From contig JAQFVV010000142.1 of assembly GCA_028023455.1 (NCBI GenBank), positions 1,926,124-1,990,123 of the forward strand: DNA of 64,000 nt, written 5' to 3'. The notes under the pieces were generated by a model that was given only the letters and a program-made list of their open reading frames with translations, was not told where the DNA came from and ran no database searches. Every line of letters starts with the position of its first letter. Position 1 is the first letter of the stretch. This stretch comes from Epiperipatus broadwayi (Eukaryota > Onychophora > Udeonychophora > Euonychophora > Peripatidae). Shown here piece after piece: positions 48,276 through 61,217 of this stretch. Made by a program: the position numbers and the translations under genes.

Positions 48276-48858
48276 TTATATAGTGTAATATTTGTTTCGT
48301 ATATTTAATCGATCTGGGAATGTATTCATATTATAAATGGTATGGGGTAATGGATTAATAAAATATTTATATTATAATTCTAAAGCGACTACTGCCATAA
48401 TTTTTTTATTCTCTTTTTCATTTACTTTCTCTAACTATATTATTAATTAATTATGCGAGTTTTCCAAGCCCCAATTCTTTTAACTGAGTATAAGAGTACG
48501 CTGAGCTAGCGAATGGGATACCTTCTTACCGGAACCTAAATCTTTATTTTCATGAGGATACTTATTTATTATTTTTTTATGAATAATTATTTATTGGCAC
48601 ACATGCCCTAATATCATTTGAACTTGCATATCCTTTCAGGAGGAGAATTAAATTTCCTTCTGGGAGTGGCGCGAGGGGTTGATTTAGAGTCATCCCCCAA
48701 AGGTATGTAAGAGTCAATCTTTCCATAAGTATCTTCTGTGTCCAAAACATTGTTACAGTAATGTTTTGAATTTCTTCTTACTCTGGCATCTCGCCATATT
48801 TTCCCTCATGTTCAGTTTATGCGCATGCTCATATTAACGGAGTAAACGTTAACCGGTA

Positions 48859-50113
48859 TAATATATATATATACCATTCGGCAAATGAATAGAGGTATTC
48901 CAAACTCCAAGAAAAAGGAAAAGTAAAAAATGCTCTAAAAATGAGTTTGTGATGATTATACAAACCAATCTGTGAAACACAAATATATTCCTTACAGAAC
49001 ATACTGACCAATTTTTCAGTTTATTTGATATTTTGTAGGCTGTTTTTAAATGTTGGCAACTAAAAATAAAAACCGTTTATTAAAACCTGAATTGATAAAA
49101 TTTATATTATATATTTAAAAATTAAATTGCAATTTTTTTTATAAATTTATTATATAGATTTAATCATTCAAGATTTTAATGCACAATTTTCATTTTTAGT
49201 TGCAGATGCAGTAAAAAAATGATTTTCATTTAGCACTCTGCAATCTTTAGCTTAATTAATTCTTATGTAAAGCTGATTAAAACTTGGAGAACATTCGCAG
49301 ATATGCAAAATAATAAAATATTGTCAAAATAATAAAATATTGTCATTTTTTTTAGAAAAAAAATTGTTTAAAGATTTATTTTGAATATTACATGTAAAAA
49401 CCTCAAGAAAGAAATTTTTTTTCTTATTATATTCAATATTTATTTTGAATACAAACAATAAATTAATGCCTGTACATAAAAAATTTACTTTCTAGTTTTT
49501 ATACAACACTTTCTTTTTTTTTTCTTTTGTCTAAAAATCCAATTTTTGAGTAAGTCATTTTTATTAACATATCCACAAAATAATGATTATATGTTTGCAA
49601 TCATTTTGCACAATATATAATAATTTGTCAAATTTGTTATAATCATTGACTATCTATTTTGCATCCTAAAAACTGTATAAATAATCATATTTATAATATA
49701 TATTTGCATTTTTCATATTTTCTTCATATTCTGTAATGCATTAATGAAGGCTACACTCAAGTACAAATATTTTAATTCTCAAGACATCACTACTGCATGG
49801 AGAGTTTGATATTCTTATTACTTTAATTCTCCTTGATTAGCTAAATGTTTTCTTACAAAACAAGATGTTGAAATTGGCACTATAAATATTCTGTTAAGAA
49901 TATTTTTCTCTTTTCATAGTCACAACACCAAACCCTGAAAACAAAATGGAAGAAATTTGACCCTCAATTTGACATTTGGAATGGTAATTCAATTTTGTTT
50001 TTATTATTGTCAGAATTTTCAAGTTTCCAAACTGTGCAAGTCACTATCTTATTATTTATTTAACTCTCTTATAAACTATTAGGAATTTTAAACTTCTCTC
50101 TCGATATTATAAT
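48859..50113. other. AT-rich stretch without recognised features
   Basis: Stops in all frames; a 60-codon frame at 48829-49011 overlaps the inverted repeat and has no motif. Confidence 0.45.
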
Positions 50114-50313
50114 ATATAAAATCAAAAGTGTGTGAAGCGCTTGAAAGAGAAGCTATAGAGAGTGCAAAAAATATTAAATGCTAAGTGCTTTCGAGGCCAT
50201 TTGCCTATTCTCGCTATGAATATGAGGCAAAGGCCTCGAAAGCGCTTAGCTTTTAATATTTTTTGCACTCTCTATAGCTTCTCTTTCAAGCGCTTCACAA
50301 GCAATTTTATATA
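50114..50313. repeat. Near-perfect 200-bp hairpin (MITE-like)
   Basis: The left arm contains GTGAAGCGCTTGAAAGAGAA, GCTATAGAGAGTGC and GTGCTTTCGAGGCC. The right arm contains GGCCTCGAAAGCGC, GCACTCTCTATAGC and TTCTCTTTCAAGCGCTTCAC. The arms pair over about 85 bp with only a few mismatches; the loop is about 22 bp. It is GC-richer than its surroundings and lies between short TATA-rich flanks. It could be a MITE, or if transcribed a source of small RNA. Confidence 0.85.
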
Positions 50314-53300
50314 TTAATTCTCTTATATAAATTGAAATGGAATTTATAAATTGAAGTAAGATTCAGTGAAAATTTTATTTTGACATTGTGCCGGTCGGAT
50401 TTGTATGTTCACGTAACAAGATCTAGCATCTAGGCAAAAGTACCTCGAATCCACTCGTGTGCAAGATACACAGGTCAGAAACACTCATGAACTCTGCCCT
50501 ATTTGCCTATTTCCCAGATCTATAACATTATGAGCAACAATCCCGATGACATCGATTAATTTACTTCTCATCCGCCGGCATCGATCATCGGAGACACAAA
50601 AAGACTCTAGGCTAAACTTATATGATAGAATAACTTAATAACTAGTTATATTTTATGAGCAATAAAGGCTCATGACCTAGCATATTAATTATGTATTGAG
50701 CGGAGATCATCTAGTCATATTTAGCATAAGTAATAACTTAATATATTATCTTAACTAAAAGAAAGCAATGGTTCAAGTTTGATATATATATCCCCCCCCC
50801 CCAAAAAAAAAAAAAAAAAAAAAAATAAAAAATAATGGGTTAAAAAAAAAAAAAAAATTTTAAATTATTCCCAAAATTTAAAAACCAAAAAGGCCCAAAA
50901 AAAAAAGGGGAAGGAAAAAAAAAAATGTGGGGGGGGGGGGAAGAAAAGAAAAAAAACAGAGAAGAAGAAGAAAATTCTAGGAGAACCCTCCATCCTGCAG
51001 TGGATTGATAATGGTTGATAATGATGATGATGATGATGATTTAAGATTTATTAATAACAAAATTATGTCAGGTTATTTAGCTGACATTAGCCTCGTGAGT
51101 ATTATATATATATGTGTTCGATTCATATTTAACGATAACATTATAATTGCAGCTATGCCAATAATATATATGTGATTAAATGAATTAGCGCTATTAGAAT
51201 ACATTGTTGGAATACTATTACACCCCCAGAGACGAAGAGCATTTACTTAATTTAAACAACAATTTTACAAGCAGATATTATATTTGGTTACATTCAATAT
51301 TATGATTAATTTGGAGTTATAGATAATTAATGTGCGGGATGGGTAATGAATAATTTTATAACCGATACTAAATCAATCACATTAATACTTAAATTAAACT
51401 AATGGAAATATGTCTGTTTAAAGAAATCATTTCATTACGGCTTATGAATACTTCTGGGCAACTAATAAGAGACTGAAAGGCAGTGCATGCATGGCAGCTG
51501 ATAGGGTTGGTCCAATTATGGATCCTGGAGTGTGCTTCATGAATTTTAAGAACGAAGTTGACCAATTTCCTCTGCAAACATAGGCAGGGTCAGTTTGACA
51601 AACGAAAGAGTCCAGATTCTCTGGAGTGAAGTACAGGCGAATCATGGATAATGAAGAGTGGTCGGCAATGTCATTATCGGGCTGGATTTCCCAGAGTGAT
51701 CCCCGTATAAAGCATGCACATAAGACCAAGGATGTCCCCAAGGTGGTTTTACAGGCTGGTTTAAGGACATAGAGAATGACGATGGGGCTCGACTATGCGA
51801 ATACCTCCATGTGAGAAAGAAGCACAAACATATATAAAAACGAAATGGCCTTTATGCATGAAACACTTAATGATATAATATAAATATAATTCTAAAATTA
51901 AAGATTATCGAAACATATTTATTGCCCATAAATTATGAAATATTTGGCGTAATGATATGGCTTCACTAAGCAAACATGGGTAATAATTATACTTAAATAT
52001 AAAACTAAGATCTCAAGATCCTCCTCCCCCTTACATTATGTTACTTAATATTATTCATTACTTTTTACACATTTAATAAATCTCAATTTTGGTTAATCAA
52101 TACCCTTGTGGAAATATATAAATTATTACAGAATAAGTGGGTGGTGGTAATAGCTAAGATGGGTTTTACATATATAATATAATTTAAGAATAAAAGATAG
52201 TGCATTATTTAGGATGGAAAATGTGAAAAACAGATGTCAATCTGTTTTTCTACAGTAAACATAAAAAATATAATTAGTTTATTTATCTAAAATCGCGAGC
52301 ACCTGGGCAAGTTGAATAAGATTTGTTTTGATCAAATTATAAATTATTTACCCAGTAAATGATGGGTAGGGAAACAAAAATGAATTATATGCTGGCGATT
52401 TTAGAATACTATTGGCATTTATTTAAAAATATAAATACATAAATGTAAATGAAAATTATTTGCCACTTGGAATTAAAAGAAAAGGAAAAACATTTTATAG
52501 GAGGCTTAATATAGATTAGTTATATAGTTATAGAATACACATTTTGAAGACATTTAATATAGGTGATTTAAAATATAAATATTACAGAGAAGGCAGGGTT
52601 TAGGAATTATAAGTGGTCAAAATTCTTTTACCTTGATTATTTGGAAGAGCATTTCACTAGGAATCAGTCCATCGGTATTGTTTCATTAGATCTAGGGTAG
52701 CATTATTAATTTGAGAGATAGCATTTCATTTTCACTGGAAATTATACATAAAGTTCAGTAATATGGGATGCAGAGCTTCGTTCATGGGAACAGCATATTA
52801 GAACGGAGGGACAAAGCGAAGTTTCCTACTCACGATACATTGAGTGAGAATTAAAACTGGCGTGGAATATGTATAGCAACATAGTTATTTAATGGTCTCC
52901 TCCCCTTGTGGATTCAAATCCAGCAATATTTATACTTTTATTTTCAAGCTGTAACTTAGCAACTACTGCTGGACCTGAGGCGGTTTAAGCACTTAAGGTT
53001 TCTCTGGAATAGTTTGACCGGATACTCTTATCTAGTAAGATGTTTGAAGCAAGACAAGTTTGTTATCAGTTTCTTGAACGATTGTTTTAAAATATATCTT
53101 ATGATTTTAAAACAAGCTAGCATGGACAATTTCCAATAATAGGTTTATTTTATTATTACCAATTCGTAATCTTTTACTTTAATCTAAGGGGTCTTCCGGG
53201 TAATTGTTTTCCGAGAGACTTTTTAACAAGATTGCATAATTTCTGGCTACAAAATTATATATGAAAAAATAATAAGTTTCATATATATATATAACTTTAC

Positions 53301-53734
53301 TAATATATTCACAATCTCCTACACTGAAATATATAGATATTTATTATGTACGCCCGTATATACATGAGAATATTATTATTAAATTAAATATTTTTAAATT
53401 ACAATACATACGTTTATAATGCTGAGCAAAGAAATATATATATATTACTAGCTATGTATATACGTGCGTAAAGGCGGGTTTTAATACAGTTAGGTGGTAG
53501 GAGATTGGATGTGGTCTGTGAAGCAGGATCTGAGCATCAGATCTGCTTCAATATACAAAAGAAATTGAAAAAGATAAACATAAATTTTACCTTTAGTATT
53601 CATAAGAGTATAACATTCCTTCATTAATTGGGAAGTAAAACTATTACTATTGTACTTTAAGTCAGCTATTACTGCTCATTTAATCAACTTAGATTACTTA
53701 AAAAAATTTAATTTACAACTAACCCTGTTGTCTA
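50314..53734. other. Unidentified block of moderate GC
   Basis: From about 50380 the sequence is less AT-rich with more CpG (for example 50384-50600). Overlapping minus-strand frames at 51389-51827 (up to 99 codons) have ordinary amino-acid mixtures but no motif I recognise and no consistent frame. It may be part of an LTR retrotransposon or LTR without identifiable termini, given the LTR material that follows. 50984-51040 holds an ATC-type array joined to a CTGCAGG-containing repeat. Confidence 0.35.
50793..50985. other. Homopolymer-dominated segment, likely sequence-quality artefact
   Basis: Runs of C (10), A (20 or more), A (16), G (12) and repeated A/G blocks follow one another with AAAAGGGG-type junctions, unlike any other part of the window. 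This looks like unpolished consensus or a gap edge rather than biology. Confidence 0.65.
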
Positions 53735-53875
53735 ACCATTGTTGAATACCATATAACTAGAGTAGTTAGATAAGAATGATTACAAGAAAATATTTTTTAA
53801 CTGATCATTGGTCAATATCATACAACTACAGTATTTAGATATGGATGGCTTACATGAAAATATTTTAAGATTCAC
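53735..53875 (+). repeat. Diverged tandem duplication, about 77-bp unit
   Basis: CCATTGTTGAATACCATATA, CTAGAGTAGTTAGATA and TACAAGAAAATATTTT recur as CATTGGTCAATATCATACAA, CTACAGTATTTAGATA and TACATGAAAATATTTT. Confidence 0.7.
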
Positions 53876-55640
53876 ATGGCCTAGATTCAACCAATGTCAT
53901 GTTAAGAGGCCCTTGCTGAAATTACAAACAATTAACGCCTTGTAATCACTCATTTTCTATAAATTGTCATATAAGTTTATCTTAAAATATATTAAATTTT
54001 ACTGTTCCTATCTAAAACGGTATATCTATTTTAGTATTTGAGAAATGTTTAATTTATTGTGGTTGCAAAAAAATGTTTCTGTTTGTTTGTTCTTTAATTT
54101 TATTATATAATCTATATTAAATAGTGTAAGATTATTTTCTTCTTTCCACAGGAATAAAAGAATTACCATATTACTACCACGATTCTTAAATCACATTTTA
54201 AATTTTGTATACAAACAAACAGTAAACAGTGTACTGCTGCAAAATTATATAATAATAAATAAAAATTGGTTATGCAGTTACTGTAACTGAGATGTTATAA
54301 TAAATTACACTAGAAGAGTGGCAAGTGATGCCAAACTATCACCAATGAATTATGAAGTATTTTATTTTGGGCATTACCCTACCTGCCTATATGCAAAAAT
54401 CTAACATACATGCCCTCAAAATAAGTCTTAAATACCATTAATAATTTTTATATTAAAAAAATTGCATAGTTATTACTAAGTCTATGATTACTTTCTAGAT
54501 AAATAGTTTTCTTTAAAAGGGAAAAACTAGAATACCAGATATCCTTCTATATAGAACTTTATTTTTTAATTTAAATGTCAATGTCCTGAAAATTTATTAA
54601 TAAAGTTTTTAATCCAACACAACCATTTCTATAACTCTAAAAGATCTCTCATTTAAGCAATATTATGTAATAATTACACCAATTATAATGTAATTACCTT
54701 CACATCACTGTCTTCTCATAGTTTACATCAATCAGATCCAATAACTTCTCTTTTCTGTCTTTAAAAAATTATATTTTGGCTTATTATTGATAATATTTAA
54801 AATATGCAAATACTTTCCAATTGCCAGATATATGTAAGTAAGTGTTCAAAATCGTGAATTTTCAAGTCATTCACTTTTAGTGGAGGATAAGAGTAAAAGT
54901 TTACTACTGGGTGATATAGAGTCATTCCATTACTTCTGACTAATAAGTTTTAAAACAAATAAAATCATGTGATTACATTTCTACTTAATATCCATTGGCT
55001 GCAGGAGTTGAAAGAGAGATGTCTCTAACTTTTTAAAAGTGCTATTCTAAAGTTATTCATTTCTGAAAATTTGAGAATGAAGATTCATTTCTATTTCAAA
55101 AATATTTTATGAAACTAACTTCTAAACATTGGAATGCAATACTATGATATACAATATTGCACCTGGAGAAAAAAAAAGTTCAATGGTTTCAAAGCATAAC
55201 TGAAAAATTCATATACATCTTATAAAGAAAAAAAAGTGTTTGATATTGGCTTCAAAATAAATCTTATTTGCATGAAAGGTTAGCTTTGCCTGCTATATTT
55301 TTCTTTCTCAAAAAATAAAAACAGCACTTTTACATACTGAAACTAAAATGTCACATATGGGTGCACTTACAATAAATAGTGCGTAATAGGTCTTCCCATC
55401 CCTCACATATATATGTATAAATGGATTATTCTCCTGTATATGAGGGTCAGAATGACTAAACTGCAACATGGGTAGGATGACAACCTTGGCACTAACGTGG
55501 GCTTTGAACGTTCCATCATCAGATTTTCAATGAAATAGAAGGCTGAAGAATTGTGGGCTGGAGTAGTTTGAAGCCTATCCATTAAAGTATGAAGATTGAC
55601 TATCTTAATATACAGCTGAGCACTGATTGTATATATATAT
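53876..55640. other. AT-rich stretch without recognised features
   Basis: No frames or motifs. It ends in a short TA tract (55631-55640) that abuts the candidate LTR. Confidence 0.45.
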
Positions 55641-57605
55641 TGTAACCCGCTATTCCTACTGCTACTGCTGACACTATTCTCCTTTTGGCTTTTCTGTTGA
55701 CGATTCCCTTTTACGAATCTGCTGTGTTATTTCGTCCGGGGTTTACATAATGTTTTGTGAAAATAATTTCAAACACATATACACGTACGCTTTTATTTGT
55801 TTCATACGTAGATTCAGATTGAACCCGAGTAATAGGCGCCAGGAGAACCTTTACAAGCTCGCCACGCACGTGCACACGCTCACTCAACTATATCACAGAA
55901 CATGCCCAAGCATCACTCCAGCGGACAGCAAGAAACGAACACAGCAACACTATTTCCGAACTAGATCGCACATTACCATTAAAACAATATTGAAACACCT
56001 TTATCACTGTTAGGCCCGCCCTATATCCCCCAGAATAAATTAACCATAACTTAACATTAACATAAGAATTGTATGACAAATATAAATGCTATAAATATAC
56101 TTAAATCTTAACTAAAATATTAAATGTACCCGTTCAAATTATACAAAATAGATCACTCCCGCACTCATTCAACATCATTTAAATAAATTTGAAATTCCAA
56201 GCGATCAATAAAAGAAGTATTAATTAAATGAATGATTTATTTAGAAAAAACTGGGTAAATAAAATTATCATGCAGATATATGATTTAGTAAGTCTAGATA
56301 ACATAATTACGGAATTAGGTATGAATTTGCACAGATATTTGCTGAATCTTAATTGTACATATAATTCTGGTTGAGTTCTTTAGTGATTCAATTTGGTCAT
56401 TAGTAATTTTATCATTTTACACTTAATGTTTGTAAATCGTTCTCCACTTTAAAGTTAATTTAGCTGGTGCATGAATGTGTGAGCAAATGTTAAAATATAA
56501 CTACCTGTGGATCGAGAAGACTGTAATGGGATCCTGAGCGATGTTTTCTTTAATTCAGCATGCCGGCTTTTGGTGAGGCTTCCAGGGTGTGTGCGGTCCT
56601 TGAGTTCATTTTCTCCGAGGTTGAGAGCATTCTAGGATCGATCAGCGGTGAAGGTTCGGCGGCCAAGCCGCGAATTTTGGATTCAGCAACGCATTTCGTC
56701 TACGGTATCACACAAAGTTTAGGTTAAGAAGTCCAAGTACTTAATCAGAAGCTCTGCCAAAAAAATTAATAATACTCTCCGCTAAAATTCAAATTAATTT
56801 CGCCTTCCACAACTCTTAATCAATAATTAATAATTGTAATTAATGTCTCTCTCCAGTTCTGTCTTGCCTTTTTCTTCTCTTCTTTCCCGCCACGACACCT
56901 TGAATTTTTCCTCCAATCTCTGTCATGCACTCATGAGTCATCAGTTCTTATTTGCTAATTAAGGGTCCTCTTTATTCAATGGTTTCTGGGACATTTGCAC
57001 CACGTTGGAATTTAATTTAGTTTTACCATTTTTTTAAGTATTGTTTTAGCTGGAGCCAGAAGTCTAAGTAGTACAATAGCAGTGTACACTTTTTATCACC
57101 TCTGTTTCTAAATTTGGATTGTTATCTAGACTTTACCAACATACATCCTGCTTATTGTTTCAAATTCTCTAAATTTTAATCTACTAATTGCCCCCCCATT
57201 CAAAATATCTTAGATCGCTTGGAATCTTTTAACCTATTGCAGATTAATTAATTTACTTATCTTTTTTCTTTCTTTTTTGTTTAAAAATGATTTAATAAAA
57301 AATTTCTAATTTGTTCTCGATCATTCTTTTTTTTAAAACGAAGTAACAAAAAAAAGCAAACTTACAAATAATGATTATAATAAATTTAATTCCTTAAAAA
57401 AAATAAAAACTCTTTTAATTTTAGTTCAATAAATCTGACAGGTACTCTTGTATAGCTGCGATCTGCTTTAGAAATGGCTGTTTCTCGTTTATTCTTAAAA
57501 CAAGATCGTTTTTTTAAAAAATTTTGTACCTGTCATTTATTTCGTCATTTATATATATCTTTAACGTTCCTAGGTTCAAACCCTATGTAACGCTATTCCG
57601 TTACA
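55641..57605. mobile_element. Candidate solo LTR, about 1.97 kb
   Basis: It begins TGTAACCCGC and ends ATTCCGTTACA, so the termini form the short inverted repeat TGTAAC/GTTACA typical of LTRs. ATATAT lies on both sides (55635-55640 and 57606-57611) and may be the target duplication, though the low complexity makes this weak. The interior is GC- and CpG-richer than the background (for example 55640-56030 and 56500-56720) and has no retroviral frame. On the minus strand the end reads GCGGGTTACA, like the GAGGGTTACA end of the neighbouring LTR, so I think both point to the left. The 87-codon frame at 55750-56013 is not credible. Confidence 0.5.
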
Positions 57606-59095
57606 ATATATTGTAACCCTCCATCACGTGGTCAACTACATAATATCACCAAAACCTAAGTGCGCTGAGAATCGTAACCTCGATCACTGATCAATTCCCG
57701 CTACACATTGTCAGCTATTAAGAGCTGTATCCAAAAGCATATTATGCTATCTATTTTATGCACCAAAGACCACAACCAACATCTAGAGCAACTTACCACA
57801 GACCAAACTAATGATCTAACATAAACTTTTATGATTTAATTTGATCGCAGCCAGGGTGTACCGCGAAGACCTATCATAGTAGTATGATAAAATACAGTAA
57901 ACAAATTATAAGTGCAATGTTATTATGTTACAAACCTTAATTTGCGATTTTTATTGTATGAGACCCGATGGCCGACCATGTACAAGATGGCATAATTTGT
58001 GGAACTACATAAGATTATGAAATTTTAAACCATCTATATGATTTTTAATACAAATGCTAGTCCAGGTAAAGCTTTGCAATAAATAAACATAAATACTTGG
58101 GTTCTTTTTTTTTTTTATAGTTTACTATATCACTGAGACTCTTTTTATACTGACAAATGACAATTTAAAATGTTAAGTAAATATATTCAATCATATCATT
58201 ATTTGGTAAATCTGTTTACAGGTTTAATAATCAATTTGTATTGTATACTAGAATCAACTACGCAAAGCCAAAATGATGGAAAAGGTAAATGGGATTTTAT
58301 TGTACCCCACACATCATAAACTACCAAAGACTAAAAGCATCCAAATGTTTTCTCAAAATATCACTAAACTCTTATATCATGTTGACGATAGTATGTACTT
58401 CAATGTATGCTCTATCCAAGGTTTATGATTTCTGATTTTAAGAATGACACATAGCAACGGCACAGTAAGTTTAATTATAAATCAACGTTTATTTACAAAT
58501 TTATGAATAATAAGTAATTAATTCTAATGTTATAATTAAAGACATAAATAAACAAATAAAATAAATAAATTATAATTCCATCGACTTTCTTCAATAACAT
58601 ATCATAGGTACGGTTTTAAAAACCTAATCATACCTTATTTCAATTTGATATAATGAATCTTGAGCAAATTATACTAAATTCAACATCAACTCATGAAATA
58701 TTTAACGTCATTTCCAGATTCAATAAATCCATACCGTAAACTTATAATAATATAATAAATAATATTATATCTGTAGGATTTAGCTATAATGCAATCATTA
58801 AATAAAATGAAAATTTAAACTTACACTCCGGTAAATAATAATCAACCGACAGTTAATTATTATGAAGTAACTTGAATAGAATGTCCTGCTACAATTTGAC
58901 GATCTAACTTATGAATTATACTTACAAATGGAAGAAGATGATTTAGCAGATTAACTAAAATACTTTGCCCAACTTATATCTATGAAGTAAAACATATTCC
59001 TGTGGATGCATTCATCTACACATAGGAATTAAATAATACTAAACGCTTTGTGGATTTATACACCACCATAAAGTAATACGTATAATTACACAATT

Positions 59096-59192
59096 CCGCG
59101 GATTAACCACCAGCGCTGGAATGAGTGTAAAATACAAAAAATGGCAATTAAATAATCTGCGGATTAACCACCAGCACAGATTAATGCCTTTT
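59096..59192 (+). repeat. Partial tandem duplication, about 62-bp period
   Basis: GCGGATTAACCACCAGCGCTGGAAT recurs about 62 bp later as GCGGATTAACCACCAGCACAGATTAAT inside the LTR. Confidence 0.75.
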
Positions 59193-59626
59193 AACATTTA
59201 TAAAACAACATTACTATTTACTTCACATTAAAGTGCAAAATCATCCTCCTCAGTTATTCTGATCATTCAGAAAACACTAACACTTTAGCAAATGTGGGTT
59301 CTTGCATAATAAAATGTTACACTAATCAGGACAACTAATGTACTAACTTATCTTGCTTAAAATAAAACATGTGTAATACAATATAAGTAATATTAGTATA
59401 GGAATATAAATCTGGAAAGACTCACAAAATACCTCACAAAGATTGATACATCTCATGAATTCATTTAGTACTTTTCAAGCCTTTTCGCAAGCGCTATTCT
59501 CTTGAATAAATATTTTATTCAACCCCTATTAATTTAAACTTAATAAAATATAACTTATGAACTTCACATGCAAGTTCATATAACGATAAAATTAAAGTAA
59601 TGAATTATTCATCAAATACATAAAAT

Positions 59627-59735
59627 CTAACAGGTGTGTGTGTGATATAAATTAAATGTATAGCATTTTATAGTTCAATACATGAATTTTAGCAGGTGTG
59701 TGTGTCACAAATTAGATTGTATAGCATTTTATAAC
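59627..59735 (+). repeat. Tandem duplication, about 62-bp period
   Basis: CAGGTGTGTGTGTGATATAAATTA and GTATAGCATTTTATA recur as CAGGTGTGTGTGTCACAAATTA and GTATAGCATTTTATA. Confidence 0.8.
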
Positions 59736-61070
59736 TACAAATATGATCCGTGAAATCCATGTACGATGTGTCGAACAATAAATGTACGAAGTAATAGCTA
59801 TAATTATAGTTGAATTCCATACATGTAATTTTATCCATTTGTGTTAGTTATTATAATCACTATTAGATTAACGATTTTACGTGGCTCCATAAACATGAAA
59901 CAATTTCAAAAACATGACTCGCAGAACTTAAATGAAAATGTTTTTCATAAGTTATTAATTTCTACATTTCTCTATTAAAAATGTTCCAAGTTTATCACAT
60001 CCATGCTAAATATTTATTTATCCACGCTTAAATCTAGGAATAATAATTACAGCAATTAATTTAATCATTCCAAACTGACGATAAAATTAGAAAATAGCTT
60101 TGATCAATTATTTGAAGACTGTTTATTATCCAAATGGCAAACAAATTAACTAGCAAATATATTACTGGCATTATAAAGTTAAATATCAATCAATACTATA
60201 TTTTTATTAGAATTAGAAACGGAAATATTAAACTATGTTGATAACTTTAACATTTTACTTTAATTTAAACTTCTTCTTTTTTAAAAAGCAAATTTTCATA
60301 TTTATAAAACTTCTGTAATTAAAATACTTATTTAATTTTTCCAAATTGTAGAACAATAAACATTTTAAAACATACCAAATTCTTGCAATTAATTCTTTTA
60401 AACTGGGAAGCTCCGACATTTTAAATGTAATATTGGGAAATTATTACCGGTGATTTGATCCACTTGGCCAGCCGACTTGAACAGACTTTTAAATTTAGCA
60501 ATTCATCTTATAATTAAATACCACAATATTATTTTTACGTTTATAGAAAATTTGTGGTAATCCGTTTACTTGTTAACTATTTTAAAATAAGCTTATCAAA
60601 TTTACACCATTTGCCTTTTTACCATTTTCTTTTCTTTCTTCTCTCTCCAAAAGCAAACTAACAGACGATCTCTCTTAAATTCGCGCTCTTTTCTTTTTTA
60701 TACATTGAGACGCATACGTAATTACTGTATTTATTTTTAATAATTTATTTTAATTGAACAAATGGTTTTTTGTTAATTCAATAGAAATAATTTTTAAGAT
60801 CATTTTAAACAAATAAAAATAAAATATTATATTTTAATACTATTTTACCAAATTTAATGTGTTGTTAAAATTTTTAAAAAGTTAAACATTCTGATATAAA
60901 TTAGTATATGGAACGAAGCAAATTTAAATTTATTAAAATAATATAAGAGAGTAATCTGTTCAAAGTGCAAATCAAGCCAATCAAATCACCAAAGAAGACA
61001 GAGAAATTTTTTATATACTAGTTACATCAATTATTATATTTTATGCTAAAATATATGGTTACAGTTTACA

Positions 61071-61078
61071 CCCCCCTA
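61071..61078 (-). other. Polypurine tract
   Basis: On the minus strand TAGGGGGG immediately precedes TGTAAACTG. A purine run adjoining a 5'-TG is the usual plus-strand primer site next to a 3' LTR, and it fixes the LTR start. Confidence 0.75.
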
Positions 61079-61217
61079 TGGAAAAAATTTATCTTTCTTC
61101 AGAATTCCATTTCATCAAACTCTACTAAGGTACATCATAAGTCACTATTTTTATTATCCTATCTATAATTTATCATCAATCTGAATATGGTATAACATTT
61201 ACACGATATAAATCCCC

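Larger units (their letters stand above)
45336..48858. mobile_element. 3.5-kb segment bounded by about 300-bp inverted repeats
   Basis: The left repeat (45336-45632) begins TACTGGTTAATGTTTACTCC and runs inward to AATAATAAGTATTCC. The right repeat (48557-48858) is its inverted copy, ending GGAGTAAACGTTAACCGGTA. Identity is high, roughly nine bases in ten, with a few small indels. Such symmetry suits a DNA transposon with long TIRs. No obvious target-site duplication is seen and no transposase was recognised, so two inverted copies of an unrelated dispersed repeat remain possible. The interior has a G/T-rich block at 45.7-46.3 kb, a coding-like remnant at 47.68-47.91 kb and a tandem duplication at 48.16 kb. 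Confidence 0.6.
57612..61070 (-). mobile_element. 3' LTR of the minus-strand Gypsy-type element
   Basis: On the minus strand the LTR starts TGTAAACTGTAACC at 61070, directly after the polypurine tract, and ends GGAGGGTTACA at 57612. Near its start it has CTAGTATATAAAAAATTTC, a possible TATA box, and AATAAATTTAAA, a possible poly-A signal. It contains two tandem duplications (59100-59180 and 59625-59735). At 3.46 kb it is long for an LTR, and a nested insertion is possible. The 61070 end is well supported; the 57612 end is inferred from the TG...CA termini. No second LTR is present in the window for comparison. Confidence 0.55.

Noticed and set aside
51389-51827. Three overlapping minus-strand frames of 60-99 codons
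   Set aside because: They lie in different frames, share no recognisable motif and cannot all be real. Possibly decayed coding DNA, but nothing supports a specific call.
55750-56013. 87-codon frame inside the candidate LTR
   Set aside because: LTRs rarely code; no motif, and composition follows the local CpG/ACAC-rich sequence.
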